Assembly (NCBI GenBank): GCA_014871385.1
Contig: CM026426.1
Location: forward strand, 13,049,958-13,113,957
Direction: 5' to 3'
Source of the DNA: Ceratodon purpureus
Lineage: Eukaryota; Streptophyta; Bryopsida; Pseudoditrichales; Ditrichaceae
Length of the DNA stretch: 64,000 nt
The position numbers and the translations under genes are program-made. Under the pieces are notes generated by a model, which had not been told where the DNA came from, did no database searches, and worked only from the letters and a program-made list of their open reading frames with translations. Position 1 is the first letter of the stretch; every line of letters starts with the position of its first letter. This document shows positions 44,501 through 56,530 of this stretch, in pieces.

Positions 44501-46952
44501 AGAAGAGTCAAGACCTTCACCATCAACTGCAATATTTAATCCTTCCCCATCAGATTCAGTAGAGTCAGTGCCATCACTCAATTCCGGTGCAATTTCTGGC
44601 CTATGGTAATCCCTATATACGCTTTCTTGCCTTCTTTGTTGAAGTTGATTCCGTGCCCTTCTATTTGCCCCATTCTGTAACCCCTCAGCCCCCATTGCAG
44701 TTCCTTCATTAGCTGTTGCCCCCGGTCCCCAAGCCTCGGCACTCCTAAAAGCCCCTTGCTCAACAGTCCTATCATGGTGGGAGCACTCTCCGGGCTCCGA
44801 CCCCGCATGGGGTTCAGAACCGCCCACGCCTTGATTGTCCACGGCGGGCTCAAGCCCGGCCTCGCCCTCGAACATGGTCTTGGTATCCATATTGGGCCCG
44901 GGCCCTACCCATTCTGACCTGTTGGCGGGCTCTTGCCCTGCGCCCATTCATGCCCACCCCATCTCATTATTGGGCTCGGCGTCGGGTGCAGGCCACCCAC
45001 CCTCTGTCAACCACTCGAACGGTATTCTCCCTCCTTCGGGGTCCATCTCTCCACTCTTGCCCCCTCCTCTACCTCTCTCCGAGGACGCCCTGCTCGCGCT
45101 TGCAGCCGCAGCAGCCTCACCTGCGCCACTGCTCTCCACCCCCGCCTCTGCGCCATCACCCTCCACTCTTCCTCGCACCTCCACAGAACTCTCTGCATGC
45201 CGTTTACTCTTGTTCTTTCTCTGTGGACGAAATAGAAGCTCTGGAGGCCAAGGTAACAACTCCTCTAACCCCATGTCAGGAGCCTCTAAATACATTCCTT
45301 CATCCATTGAGTCTTCACTATCCTCATCGCAACTACTATCTCTTGCTTGGTTGAGTTGGCTCTCTTGACTGTCCATAAAATCCATTGTTGGTTCTCCTAT
45401 CCCACCTTCATCTAAGTCTTCTAACTCTCTTTCTTCTCCCATGTATAATTGGGTTTGGTTGAAATAACTTACAGGTTCAAGTGGAGCTGCTTGTGGTGGA
45501 GAAGGTGGTGGGCTATGTCGACGGCGTCCTCTCCCACGCCCAGTGCCGCTACCTGCGCTGCGACCTCTTCCGCAACCAACTACGGGCTTCTTTGGTTGAC
45601 CGCTTTCATTTGTAGTTCCTGTCCAACCTCCCCGACCCCGTCCGCGCCTTCCTCGAGCTGAGCATCCTGGCGCCGCTGCCTCCACAGTCCCTCCAAGCGA
45701 GCTATTGTCATGGCCTCCCGCGGCTAGACCGCCCCCACCTGCAGTCCCACCCGCCCCAATGTGATTGTGCGCCCGTAGGACTCCGTCCCCGCCCTCACTG
45801 CTGTCAACGGCACTGGCCGCACATGCTCCCCGCCCGGCCATCACGGTCTCCTTCCTCCTAGTTGTTGCAGGTCTTCCTTGCGCAGAGTACTCCTCTCCCT
45901 CTACCAGCCTTCAGCTCGCCCTTCTCAGGCTCCGCCCCTCTCGTTCCCCTTCTCTTGATCTGTGCAGGTCCCCTAGCGGTGATATCCCGTTCCTCTTTCT
46001 TGTCCCTGCTACTGTCCGCCTCTTTGGTTTGATTTCATTCACAGTAGCCCCTCCCCCTTGCTGCCCCCTTGCTGCACGCCCCTCTCACCGAAACCAGTCC
46101 GCCCCCTCTCTGATGTGTTGACTCCCCCTTCCCTTCGTTGCCTCCTTGCTCAAAGTCTGCTTCTCCCTTTCATTCCACTCTCTCGTCCATGTTTCTTGAG
46201 TCATGTTTCCATTTTGGTTTGGCTGCAAGTCATTACTGTTTTGGTGGCTGCAAAATAGACTCAAGTTTTTTGTAAATGATGAGCCTTTACTGCTGCTTCT
46301 ACAAATTTGTAATCTGTGACTTGAAATTTGATTTGCAGCCACCATTTTGAGAGTAATCCAAGCCTTGTGGCCGTCAAGCATTGATGTCTCTTGTTTTTTA
46401 AGAGTGCACCTGTCAATCTAGTTGCTAAGTAGGTTGTGGCTCTTTGGCCTTTGTTGAAATTTGTGTAATTGACGGCTTGAGATCTTGCAAGTTTAGGTGC
46501 TCTTCTTGTTAGTCACAGGAGTGTCCACCTTGGGCTGTCTTGATACTCTGCAACATGAACTTGCATGACCACCTAAACTGTTTTTTGCACCAATGAGATG
46601 TGAGGGATGATGTCATCCCATTATTTGGCAATAGAACCTACTATTCTCACAAAAACACAAGTTGCCCTTCTCCAAGCCCCATTTCAGCTGGTCACTTGAA
46701 TTTTCACAAGGACAGAACTGCAGAAGCTCTCTTATTGGTCCTTGCCTGCCCACGTTGAGATTTTTGACCTGTTTGTATCCATATCTTTTACTACACAAAT
46801 AATTTTCAAAAAAAATTACATCATGAAATTCCTCTTAGAAAATCAGATTGACACGCAAAATTTCATGATTTTACCACTAATTGTGACTTCAGAATCGCCT
46901 GTCCAAAATAGGCAGCAACCACATCTTGGTCGCTTGGGAGTTTAGGGGTTAA
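41586..46952 (-). mobile_element. piggyBac-like DNA transposon, degenerate
   Basis: TTAA at 41586-41589 followed by TCTCTAAATGCCC, and TTAA at 46949-46952 preceded by AGTTTAGGGG (inverted: CCCCTAAACT), bracket a minus-strand piggyBac transposase gene. TTAA target duplication and YCYCTAAA-type ends fit the superfamily. The interior has strikingly C/G-rich blocks (42170-42560 and 44850-46130) against an AT-rich background. Similar ends occur at 47.54 and 56.8-57.7 kb. Confidence 0.65.
42926..45844 (-). pseudogene. piggyBac-like transposase (DDE_Tnp_1_7), interrupted
   Basis: The N-terminal 470 residues (45844-44420) are Gly/Ala/Glu-rich and disordered, with an AT-hook-like basic stretch (GRGRRGRGRGGW-like) and one in-frame TGA at 44948-44950. 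After a frame change near 44420 comes the catalytic core: WEPLTVAGLKAFLAVILYMG, FLTIDEMMIRYKGSYCPAHQ (first Asp) ending KNPRNGV. Then, from 43716, CVVMDNYFTSIGLFEEL (second Asp) and FMPGVDVGD (third Asp) follow, and the frame breaks again. The last segment (43285-42926) holds FFLDQTIVNMYIYYLAI and a Cys-rich end, CNYSCERCESKYMCLNKGC, the C-terminal zinc-binding domain of the family. Roughly four breaks make this copy inactive. Confidence 0.85.
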
Positions 46953-47538
46953 GTCACTCAGATTCTCTGCTAACCAAGTCTCGGGGCTCGTTCTTCTGTT
47001 TCAAACTACCCACCGATTACCACCTTCTAAGCCCCTTAAATATACCCCTTACTCATCATTTCTTCTACCTCCAAGAGAACCTCCAAGTAATGTTGTTGTA
47101 ACTAACTTAGTTCCTACCAAAAAAACTAAATACTGTTACCCCAAGATAAACTGGTCTGCTGTTGTGTCTCCCACCTGATGCCTCCACCTCGGTAATTACT
47201 TAGGCAACAATTTAGATGTCACACATGTTGTTCGATTATGTGGATTTTTGGTTAGAGATGCTAGTGGAGCATGTGATTAGGGTTGTCAAAGTGAAAATGA
47301 TTGCGAGGAATTGCTCTTTGAATCATTCTGGAGGTTGTTTTACGTAATTTTCCTTCATTGGGTAAATTAATATTTCTATGAGGTCTCAATAAAATAATAG
47401 ACATGATGGATTGCTGAATCTGACAGCAGAAGAGTAATTATTTCATTTCATCAGTTGGCAGTAGGGATGATTTTCACTGCACTGCTGTGTGAGTTGCATT
47501 ACCGTGACACCTAACTGTTTATCTTGCAGCTACCGCAA

Positions 47539-48115
47539 TTAACCTCTAAATGCCCTTGCTCTTTCTGGAGCCAAAACTGCCCAATAGGTAGAAATCTACT
47601 CTTTTCTAACTTTAAACGTTCAATTGAGAATAAAATCGTAGGATCTTGTACCTACCTTATCGAAAAAGGTATATACCAAATTTGAGGACAATCCACAGTA
47701 CAAATTATGAGATTGTAAGGTTCAAAGTCACTGTAGAAGTTTTTTTTAACATTGCTCTGAGAGTGTACCTAAGTTTTGATGCCCAAAAAGCATATATTGC
47801 AAACACCTTCGATCTGTAGGGGGGTCATCAATTCCTCTAGGTGTGGAAGTTGGGCTCACCAAGTTTGAGTCCCATAGAAGCTTGGAAAGGAGAAAAAACC
47901 TTTGATTTTGTTGAAAATGCCTTACATTCTCCAAAATTGAAACTACCAAAAGGGTAATTTAAACATGTCCAATTTGAAACCCGAACAATAATTCTGTTCA
48001 TGTCAATGATACACAGAACCACAAAAAAGTCAATGCAATCGGCATAAATCTCAAATTTCTAGAATTTTTGGAAGTATTAATTGTATAATTCCTTTTTATT
48101 TTGAAGGGCGGTTTT
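47539..48115. mobile_element. One-ended piggyBac-type remnant
   Basis: Begins TTAACCTCTAAATGCCC like the left end at 41586, and shares interior blocks with it and with 56880-57020 (GTAGGATCTTGTA near 47639, TTTCTAACTTTAAACG). No matching right end was found. Confidence 0.45.
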
Positions 48116-49890
48116 GGTAAAAAAAAAGGTTCTATGGATGGGACCCCTCCCACGTCATAGATATTGGATGAAAATTATTAAGCTTTGATGAATAATGAAG
48201 ATTGGATGTAATAGTTTGTGGATGAATAAATAATATTTTTGTGGATGCAAAGTGAATCATGAATGATAACTTTCATTTGAATGAGAAAATTTCAGCAACC
48301 CCTCTAAATGGAAATAGTTAGTAAGATGGAACTAGCCTCTTGTGGGGCGAGCCCCACCACGTTGGTGGATGGAAGGGTGATGGATATGAAGACGAATACG
48401 TAAAAATCGTAGGCAAGAATATTACTTTTAACTTCTCATTTAGTTTTGTGGTAAAAAATATCTATGAAGAAAACACACTTAATGGAGTATTGAGAACCAT
48501 GGTTATAAAAGTATGTGCAACCACGCAGGGAGTAAGACACATAATGTGCAAAATTCTAATGGGCCACCCTCAAATATATATAACAACTATTGGCGCAAAT
48601 TTAAAATTTATAGTTTTTCCTTTTCCAAGCGAGGCTCATCGGAATTTTTCACCCTAGAAGGCCCATCTTATGAGTCATTTGAAATCCAACAAGGAGACTC
48701 GTAGTTCTACACCCTCAATCTATATGTTGATGGAATGAACATAGACTTTATTTGGAGCGACTTTCTTGGAAGATGGGATTTTTTTATTTTTTTATTTTTT
48801 CTTTCTTTTAAGGGCTTTTTTTTTTTTCCTTCCATATTTATCCCTTTTTTTTTCTTTTTTCTTTTGAATCAAAATCAAACTCTTGGAATCTTGGTCTAAG
48901 TCTCTTATGAAGATTGTTATTCATAAATTTTAAGATAACATTCAAAAATTTCACATTTCAGTTTGCAAAAGAATTTATGAATTTTGATTTCAAAAGACTG
49001 GGTACAAGTGCATGTGGAAAAGAAGAAAATGGATGAACAAAATCATGCAAATTTACATGATTGGGCATTTTTTTGGTTAATTTGTCTGCGGTATCTGTGA
49101 CACCAAATTTCAAGAGTGAATTAAATCAATATGTTGAACATTTTGTTGAGAAATAACTTTTAGAACCTGTTGGATTTAGTCCATACAACTTGAAAGCGTA
49201 AAGTAGTACCTAGGATAAGTCCGCAATAGTGAAGTTTACATGATCTACCTACTAGTTAATATCATCACATGGGATGTTCAAGCCATGAATCCATTTGAGG
49301 ACAAGTAGTCCATCCGACAACAACACTCCACCAAGTCCACAAGCTTGTATGTAACTTATTCTCTCTCAGATAGTCCTTTCCCCAACCCAAATGTGGCACA
49401 CACTACAATATCTGAGTTCCTTTTTTAGAATTTTTTGTATAGTCTGAGAATTTGTCTTGGCACGTATTGCTGTCTGCATCCTTACAGAATGAAATATAAA
49501 TAAAAACAAATGTACAGTCACTATGGACTTGAAATTGTTGTATAGTGACTAACATAAGTGATATCCATTAAAAAATCAGGATTGGTGGTTCCAAAAATGG
49601 CTAAATTATAAAAGAGTAACTCATGCTCTCTTCAATGTTAATTGTATAAATAGGAACATATTTTTAGTGAGATTGTTCATCACTTGTAAGTTACGCTGCA
49701 TATGCACTTTCCAATTTCGATTGTAAAGATGGGCTTCTCAGTTAGTAGTTGATGAAAATCTCATCTTTCTACCATCACAATGGATTATAAGCATAGTGGA
49801 TTGCAAGAAAGTTTGATAAAATAAAAAAATAAAAAATAAAAAATAAAAAATAAAAAAAAACTTCAAATAGCAATTAAAGGAAAATAAAAT
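48116..49890. other. Non-coding AT-rich region
   Basis: T-rich stretches at 48780-48865 and an A-rich (AAAAAT)n run at 49820-49860. A segment at 48130-48370 resembles 38465-38560. No gene supported. Confidence 0.5.
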
Positions 49891-49896
49891 TCTTAC

Positions 49897-50604
49897 CAAC
49901 CAAGTAGTCATCAAGTTTGTCGTCTGAAGGAGGTTCATTTGACACATCTGTATTCTCTTCAGAGAGGTAGCAGGGTATGAAATCGGATGGGATTAAGGTT
50001 CTGAAAAGAATCACAAAACAGTTTTAGTACAGAGCTGGGTTTTCACCTTTGTTTCCTCGTCATGGACATTAAGACCCGATTCAACTTCTGCACAAGGCCA
50101 ATGAATGAGCGATATGGTCCTGATCATGACAAACGCAATGTGAAATTCCAGTGGTCTTAACACTTCTGTCACTCTCTGAGGCCAGCTTTATCGATACATG
50201 CGTGAACGCTGCACACAAACTGTGTAACCCTAACCTGACGAATACAAGCAATTCCTATGTACTGCCCCCAGTCTCAAGCGACAAAGAAAGATATTATCAC
50301 TAAGAAGCAAATGTCTGATATGAACCACAATTATCTGCGTACAGCTCATATGTGACTTCAAAAACAGGAGAACGACAATGATAGACTCAAGCTACGGAGC
50401 AGCTCAACCATTCCATCCCCAGACGCTTATACCCCGACGTGGCCAGTTCATATTGCAGGAAGCAAACTTTGAATCAAACCAACGTAAACAAAACTGCTCA
50501 AAATAATTGACATACCTGAAGCAGCACTTCTTCAAGCTGTGGTTGTCTTGCTTAATATCATCTATGATGTAGCAGCATTGCTTTCCATTCCGCCTGCTCC
50601 TACC
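49897..50604 (-). CDS. Two exons of an unrecognised host gene
   Basis: Exon 50604-50516 follows an acceptor TTGGCAG and ends at CAG|GTATG. Exon 50000-49897 follows TTTTCAG and ends at G|GTAAGA. Spliced, they stay in frame: GRSRRNGKQCCYIIDDIKQD, then NHSLKKCCFR joined to TLIPSDFIPCYLSEENTDVS, ending DDKLDDYLV. The consistent phase supports real exons, but the first and last exons and the protein family are unknown. The intron downstream carries an A/T-rich run (49820-49860). Confidence 0.45.
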
Positions 50605-51229
50605 CTGCCAACCACAAGGAACAGAACGTCGCAACTATGTTTGCTGAATCAAGCATCTTTTCATCTCGTGACAAACATTCCGGCATTTCTCAATCTCAAA
50701 TCCTTGATGCAAAAACTTGTCCACAACCTACTGTGTTGAACACATAATCATGTTTGGCAAACAGGGAATTAGGTTCAAGCACGAAAGGGCGTGCAATGAA
50801 CTACATCCGTCTGTGACTGTTGGAGAGACGAAAAGATTATTCAATCAACACATAGGTCACCAAAACTCTCCAAAACCCTTAGCCTCAGCAAACCCACACG
50901 GACAAGAGCGGAAGGAAAAATATCCTTGACAAATAGAAAAAAATGGTGAATTGAAAAGTAGACTCAGAGCAATATGCTCATTTCGTCATCTGCCTATAAA
51001 AATACAAGTATGTTCACAATGACATTCACTCCGCTCGGAATTGGTGACTACTTTGCATTCCGAGTGGGATGAAGAAAATTTGTACGTTCCGTGTTACTGC
51101 CGTGATCTCACTTCAAGCAGCTGCTGGGACTGGGCAAGCATCGTGTGCGTGGTTGGTATGGCAACCAAATATTCTGAAATCCTAAGGCTAAGTATTAAAT
51201 GTTCAACTCAGAGAACAATATGAACAGAC

Positions 51230-51677
51230 CTAAAAAGAATTCATCAACCTCGTGAGGAAGTTGGAACTACGATATGGAGTTCCGCCATCTTTGCGCAGAA
51301 CTGGCGTTGTTCGTACGTGATCTCCCGGAATTTGATGAATCATTGGTTTCTTTGCTTGGTGTTTCCGGATACTTGGGTGCTTTCTTCCAGTGCGTTGTCC
51401 ATGAAGAGTTGAGTTCCGTCCGGGTCTAGACAATTTCTCCACCTGGTGAAGAAAGGTAGATTAGCTCACAAGTCGGTAACGTTACAAATGACATTGAGAA
51501 GAGCTAGATGTTACATTAGAGTTCGGAACTTTAGTGAGAGAGATGTGGTGGTATAGGAATGCGTACCATCTCCATCATGGTTGAGTGACTCATCTCCAAC
51601 TCCGTGTACTTGATTCTCATCGTCGAAAGCTCCTGCTGCAGTGCTCGTATCTCCATTTGATTTGTCGTCTCCAGCAT
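51230..51677 (-). CDS. Two exons encoding a coiled-coil protein, unrecognised
   Basis: Exon 51677-51567 encodes METTNQ-type heptads (LETTNQMEIRALQQELSTMR, then IKYTELEMSHSTMMEM), a likely coiled coil. A GTACGC donor joins an acceptor TTCACCAG, in phase 0. Exon 51442-51230 encodes VEKLSRPGRNSTLHGQRTGR and a basic tail ending FLTRLMNSF. An upstream exon is likely, because the frame is open before the first Met shown. The gene is divergent from the PSA2-like gene that starts 650 bp to the right, so a shared promoter region around 51.7-52.3 kb is plausible. It may or may not be the same transcript as the exons at 49.9-50.6 kb. Confidence 0.5.
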
Positions 51678-52325
51678 TGCTTCATCAATTGAATATGGTA
51701 CATAGGGTTAAGTTATGTTGGACAGGGAAGCTTTGAGACTTGCTTTTGCAGGGCAATCTGTGGGGATCCGTTTTGCAGACACAACTTAAGGTTGACAACC
51801 TAAGACGAGGAGCTTTACAGTGAATGGTGGTGAGCAGAGCACATCTGGTTGTTCCGAGCTGCGACGTGATCTGTCACTCCCAGACAAAAACTTGCAACAA
51901 GTTGCTGCCTGTTGGTCATTTTAGAATCATCCTGTCAACTTGGCGTGTGACCCTGCTCATGGAAAGCCAATACATGTGATCCTCTCATTTTGCAAGTTAA
52001 TAAACCACGCAGATCGTCCGACGTTGAGCGAAAATCTGTAAAGAATTGGGTATAGTGGTCTCTAAGGAAAATTACAATCTAGACGATCGACGTAGGAAAG
52101 GTCTCCTTTGGGCATCAATTGAGTTCTTCACGCGGACTCGGTCTGTTGGTCGGAGTTCATCTTCAAGTAATCGCTTGTTGCGCAGTTTCAAAGGTGAGTA
52201 GGTGTGTTGTTTGGGGAACTGGCGCTGGTGTGCTGGCTGGAGCTCTGAAGCGCTGGAGCGGCATCTAGAGTGATTGTTTGTGGTTGCAAATTAGGGTTAC
52301 TAGCTCGCAGGATTTCGCAAGGAAG

Positions 52326-53276
52326 ATGTTGCCGAGCGGGGTATTGGAAAGTGGGTGTGCTGTTTTGGCCTCGTTTCGGAGCTTTCGGTGTGGAGTGAGC
52401 TCGCGTCAGGGTTTCGATGAGCAACTTTGTCGGCCAGCCCTGTCTCTGGCGAGGAAGAGTGGATGCCATTACTCATGTCAGGTTTGGGCGGTGATTTCTG
52501 AGACTTCTGCAAGTGACAACGCCGGGGACAGCGCGGCAGATTTTGTGAAGAGAACGGAGCGGGCGTGGATGATTTCGAAGGTTGGTGCTCCAAATTCTCT
52601 CTTTCTGCTCATGATTTTTGGTTCTGGGATTAAAGCTCTTCGAGAGCATCGATGTATTGTTTAGGTTACGTTAACCTCAGTGCTGAAGCCTTGTATATAG
52701 TTTACTTCTGGGTTCGATTTAAACAGGCAAGCAGACATGGCTTTGAGCAAGGAGCTGACTTAATTGGGGCGTTGTGTGAATGCCAGCAACCCCGTCCACT
52801 GAAATGCACATCGTGTGAAGCAGGCGGGAGTAAGGAATGCGTGTGGTGCAAGGGAACCGGCTTCTTCATTCTGGGTGACTCTATGCTTTGTGAAGTGCCT
52901 TCACGCAACACTACTTGTGTCATCTGTGCTGGGCAGGTACAATTTCCTGACGTGAATTCCTGTGTTGGGTGGATTCTTTTCTGGCTTCGAGTTTGCATAC
53001 AGTGTCAACAGCTTTTGATTTAGGACTCTAAACAAGTGTGTAGAGTTCGATGAATATTTCACGAGTTCTCTTGCAAGCAATCAATGGTAGTATGATGCTT
53101 GGGTCACGGCAAAATTTCTTCATCGTTCTATGAAGTTTAGGTGGCATCTGGTTTTGTTGCAGGGAGTTGTTCCTTGTAAAGATTGTAAAGGCACAGGCTT
53201 CCGAGCACAGTGGTTGGGACTTCCTCCGAAGGAAGACCATGAGCCTGACCATGGAGTGGGTTTCCCTCGACATTGA
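52326..53276 (+). CDS. DnaJ-type cysteine-rich zinc-domain protein, PSA2/BSD2-like (chloroplast candidate)
   Basis: Three exons: 52326-52580, 52787-52936 and 53163-53276, all phase 0 with GT-AG borders. The N-terminal 60 residues are Ser/Arg/Cys-rich with few acids (MLPSGVLESGCAVLASFRSF), like a transit peptide. The mature part reads ERAWMISK | QPRPLKCTSC, then ECVWCKGTGFFILGDSMLCE, VPSRNTTCVICAGQ and GVVPCKDCKGTGFRAQWLG. This gives four CxxC pairs, two as CxxCxGxG, the zinc-binding arrangement of the DnaJ cysteine-rich domain without a J domain. Plant relatives act in thylakoid or Rubisco assembly, so a chaperone or disulfide role in plastids is likely. I chose the intron 1 acceptor at 52786, although an earlier one at 52725 also keeps the frame, because family members continue directly into QPRP. 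It is about 172 residues, normal for the family. Confidence 0.85.
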
Positions 53277-53810
53277 ATCATTTCGCCACTTGATATTTGA
53301 GCATTATGAGGATTGGTCCTTCACGAATGTAGTTATGCTAGTCTACGCAAGGTTCAGATTCCTGGCTCAACAACGCACCTCCTTTTAGATGCGCCACCTG
53401 GTAGGAGGGACGGCCACAAGGATGCATTTCTTGCTATTTGTGGTTATGGTGACATTAACGAGTTCATAATGCTCATGGGCGTTGAGCTTTCTGGTTAGGT
53501 ATTGGCATCACGTTGTCATTTTTTTTCTCCCAGACTGGCTTGTAGCATATCTGTAATTTGTAAACAAGAAGAGGATTTGTACAAGGGCACGGTGATACTT
53601 ACTAGGGCTCCATTGATTGTTCAGGGCTGTGGGAAGGTTCCTCCGAGCATAAGTGAACCGGTAAATTAGATAGTCATTTATATGTCGTGATTGGAATGAT
53701 CCGATCACCAATCATTGTATTGCACAAGGAGAGAATTATTCAATTTGAACACACTTGTGAGTTTTGCCCGAGCTGAATAAAACTTGGTTCCTGTCGATGG
53801 TATTCCATAT
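53277..53810. other. 3' flank of the PSA2-like gene
   Basis: No further gene is supported. AT-rich stretches here could include its polyadenylation site. Confidence 0.5.
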
Positions 53811-54118
53811 CTAAGTGCAGCATTCCGGCTTGTGTGACGTCATCACAAAATTTCCTGAAATTTAGAGGGAGTGTAGAAGGATCTTTCCATTTTTAAGCAA
53901 GATTTGGTGTACTCCCTCTAAAATTTGAAAATGTGGTTTTTTCAATGGGACATTTCACTTTCGTCAAATTTTTACAATTTTTTTTTTCTTGAGAAATATC
54001 TCACGTTTATTTTAATGCGCTTCTAATGATGGTAATCTCAATGTCTAATTTTAGGTCAGTTGAAAGATAGATTTGGTTTAGAGGGGGCTGTATAGTGTAC
54101 GATTGGGGATGCTCTTAG
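53811..54118. mobile_element. Possible MITE
   Basis: The ends CTAAGTGCAGCATTCC and, inverted, CTAAGAGCATCCCCAATC are related but imperfect. An internal inverted pair AAATTTAGAGGGAGT / ACTCCCTCTAAAATTT lies at 53857-53931. No target duplication was seen. Confidence 0.4.
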
Positions 54119-54724
54119 AGGTTTTCCGAGATGGTCATTGTATCATTAAAGCCTGCTCACAATATATAGCGGCAGTAGTTGAGCCCCCGTCGCTATTCAT
54201 TTCGGTTTGAGGGCGAAGTGTTGCTTTTCACTCCCTAGAAGAGTTGTACTGGATCCGCGTAGGTTTTGCCAAACGTCCCGGGACGTTGTTTTTCCCACTG
54301 CGAGCAATGTGGCCCACCCCAGTGCTGTCGCCCCTGCCGGTGTTTTAACCTCCATGTACATGCAAAGGTCATAGGTTTCTGAGCTCGGATGTTTTACTTC
54401 TACCATTATCTCCATATCCGAGACGTATGTCTAGACCCGACAGGGGCTAGTCAGTGAATATCCGGGTCTATGAAATCAAATATCAATTGAAAATCCAAAA
54501 CGGATATGATCTGATGAGTCAAACTTGATGAGCCAGATTTTATGCACTTGTAACAAAATTGCGAGAGTGTAAGGAAATGACAAATTATCCCATCGAGTTC
54601 TCCCTTCCATGAATATATTGAGAACTTGCTACAAGTCTAATATTTCTATATACATATTTATCCGCAACAGGAGTCTGTGACTGTATAAACAAGAAATTGC
54701 ACATAATCCTATCAATCTACAGAC

Positions 54725-55076
54725 AGTAGTGGCAGTCACAGTAGAGAAACCTCAGGGAATGTCCATTCTTTCGGAATGTTACTTCATCCAAGTAGAAGTT
54801 ACCTTGAGTTACCATTCTCCCACTTCATGGAAGTATGATGAGGTGTCACTCTCTCCTCCAACCTCAATGTCCATTCTCCCGGAAGCGCTTCCGTGCTCTT
54901 GGGAAGACGGAAGCGCTTCCGGGAGAATGGACATTGAGGTTGGAGGAGAGAGTGACACCTCATTATACTTCCATGAAGTGGGAGAATGGTAACTCAAGGT
55001 AACTTCTACTTGGATGAAGTAACATTCCGGAAAAATGGACATTCCCCGAGGTTTCTCTACTGTGACTGCCACTACT
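54725..55076. repeat. 352-bp foldback with 170-bp near-perfect arms
   Basis: Arms 54725-54894 and 54907-55076 are inverted copies without any indel and with only about five or six mismatches, around a 12-bp loop. The outer ends are AGTAGTGGCAGTCACAGTAG and its complement. The innermost arms contain GGAAGCGCTTCC, itself a palindrome. Open frames over it (54729-54992, 54809-55186) are mirror images and not genes. It could be a foldback MITE or a young inverted-duplication small-RNA locus. No clear target duplication. Confidence 0.95.
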
Positions 55077-55344
55077 ATGAACAAGCTAAGGTGCTGGATC
55101 ATTGAAGTGGGCTCAGGTATCTTTTGTGGGCTTGCGTTCACAAGGTTTGCTTTGATGTTGTATGTAGTCGGTAGAGTCGGTTGCAAGATGTCTTTGCCTC
55201 GGGTTTAGATCACCTGAAAATGCACCGGGCTCACCTGACTATAAACCAAGGTGTCGCCTAGTTTGAAGAAGTTTTTGTCGCGGAACATCCGTGTGTGAAG
55301 TAACAAAACGTTTAGTCTGGAATGACTATAAACTACCATAGGAC

Positions 55345-55520
55345 CTTCGGGCAGTGGTTGGGTAGGCTCTTGGCATCCCTCTGGGATGACCAGGGTTCGA
55401 ATTCCAATGTCGCCCGGGGCTTTACCACCATTGATCCACCCAATCTTGGTGGAGGGTCTCTTGACCTTGTTGTATCGGTACCCTTTAAAATGTCCTAGGG
55501 GTGGAGAACATGTCCGTTCT
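55345..55520 (+). mobile_element. tRNA-derived SINE-like sequence
   Basis: GGCAGTGGTTGGGTAGGCTC (A-box-like) and CAGGGTTCGAATTCC (B-box-like) are about 35 bp apart. The tRNA-unrelated part follows with GGTGGAGGGTCTC. It differs from the SINE at 37 kb. Ends and duplication were not resolved. Confidence 0.55.
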
Positions 55521-56530
55521 TCCTAATGGTAGTACTTAGCTCTAGGCTAGGTAGTTATAGTGTTTACCTTCAAAAAGGAGGCAACAAGGGTAGCATGCAC
55601 TCTTTAGGTCCTAGTGGCATACTTGGTATCACTATCCCCAACAAACACTTCATTCACGCGGGCCCTTGGCCCGAGTTACTCTCTTCCTCTCTAACAAAAC
55701 GTTTGTTTTGGAGCACTGTTTACAATCGCTGTCACTCTCACCGTAGCGTAGGATCCGCGGAGGGTGTAGCTTTACATGTCGAATTTGTCTTTTATGTGTT
55801 TGCGCCAGAATGAGACCGATATGTCCTGGCATTGGTTCAGGCGGGTCTCCGATGAGAATTCACGGCAATTACATGGACAGGGGCAAGGGTTTGTAATAGA
55901 CTCAAAGAGGACAGTGCATCAGCCACTGGGATATTTGGAGACAATTTAGTGCAAAGCAAGCAATTTTGGAAACAAAATTGGGGAGTGGATGACATACTAA
56001 CTTTGCCGAGTGATGCGGGGAAGGTGTGTGAGACTCAAATAGTTTTTGTAAATTCAGGAGTGTTGACAGGGTCACACCATTGCCACCAGGAGTCTTTCAT
56101 TAGCAGGCTCAAAGACAATGAACTTCCCCTTCATGATGTTCTTGTCAGGAAGGAATTTCGCACATCCATTGCCGATGCTCCTTGCAACTACTCCCGTGCG
56201 CTCAAACTTCACCACTGACTCTGCAGGTGAGCTGATGGAAGTTATTATGCCACACTCTATGCAGCAGCCCGGCCACCCTGTGTTTGCCGTGAACTCTGGT
56301 GGTACTTCTTGCAACACTCGTAGCCCACATTTAGTCATTCAGTGCGGTGGTACTTTCTACGACACTTGTATGAGAGATGAGCTTAATCTCTGTTGTACAT
56401 GAACCACGATTCAACAAACCTGTAATTAGAATCTTAGAACCATCACATCTCATATGGATATGACCAATGTTACATTCTACCAAAAGCTGCCCTATGCATC
56501 CAAAATTGCGAACCACCGAATGTGACATTA
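55521..56530. other. Region without a recognised gene
   Basis: Frames at 55949-56218 (+) and 56072-56338 (-) are open. The minus one (GWPGCCIECGIITSISSPAE, KFLPDKNIMKGKFIVFEPAN) has protein-like composition, but no splice or family support was found. Confidence 0.3.

Noticed and set aside
44835-45368. Plus-strand open frames in the piggyBac N-terminal region
   Set aside because: They are Ser/Pro/Leu shadows of a GC-rich minus-strand coding region.
54729-55186. Open frames on both strands in the foldback
   Set aside because: They are mirror translations of the inverted arms and have no independent coding signal.
55361-55425. A tRNA gene
   Set aside because: A- and B-box-like sequences are present but the cloverleaf, anticodon arm and acceptor stem are not convincing. 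A SINE head explains it better.
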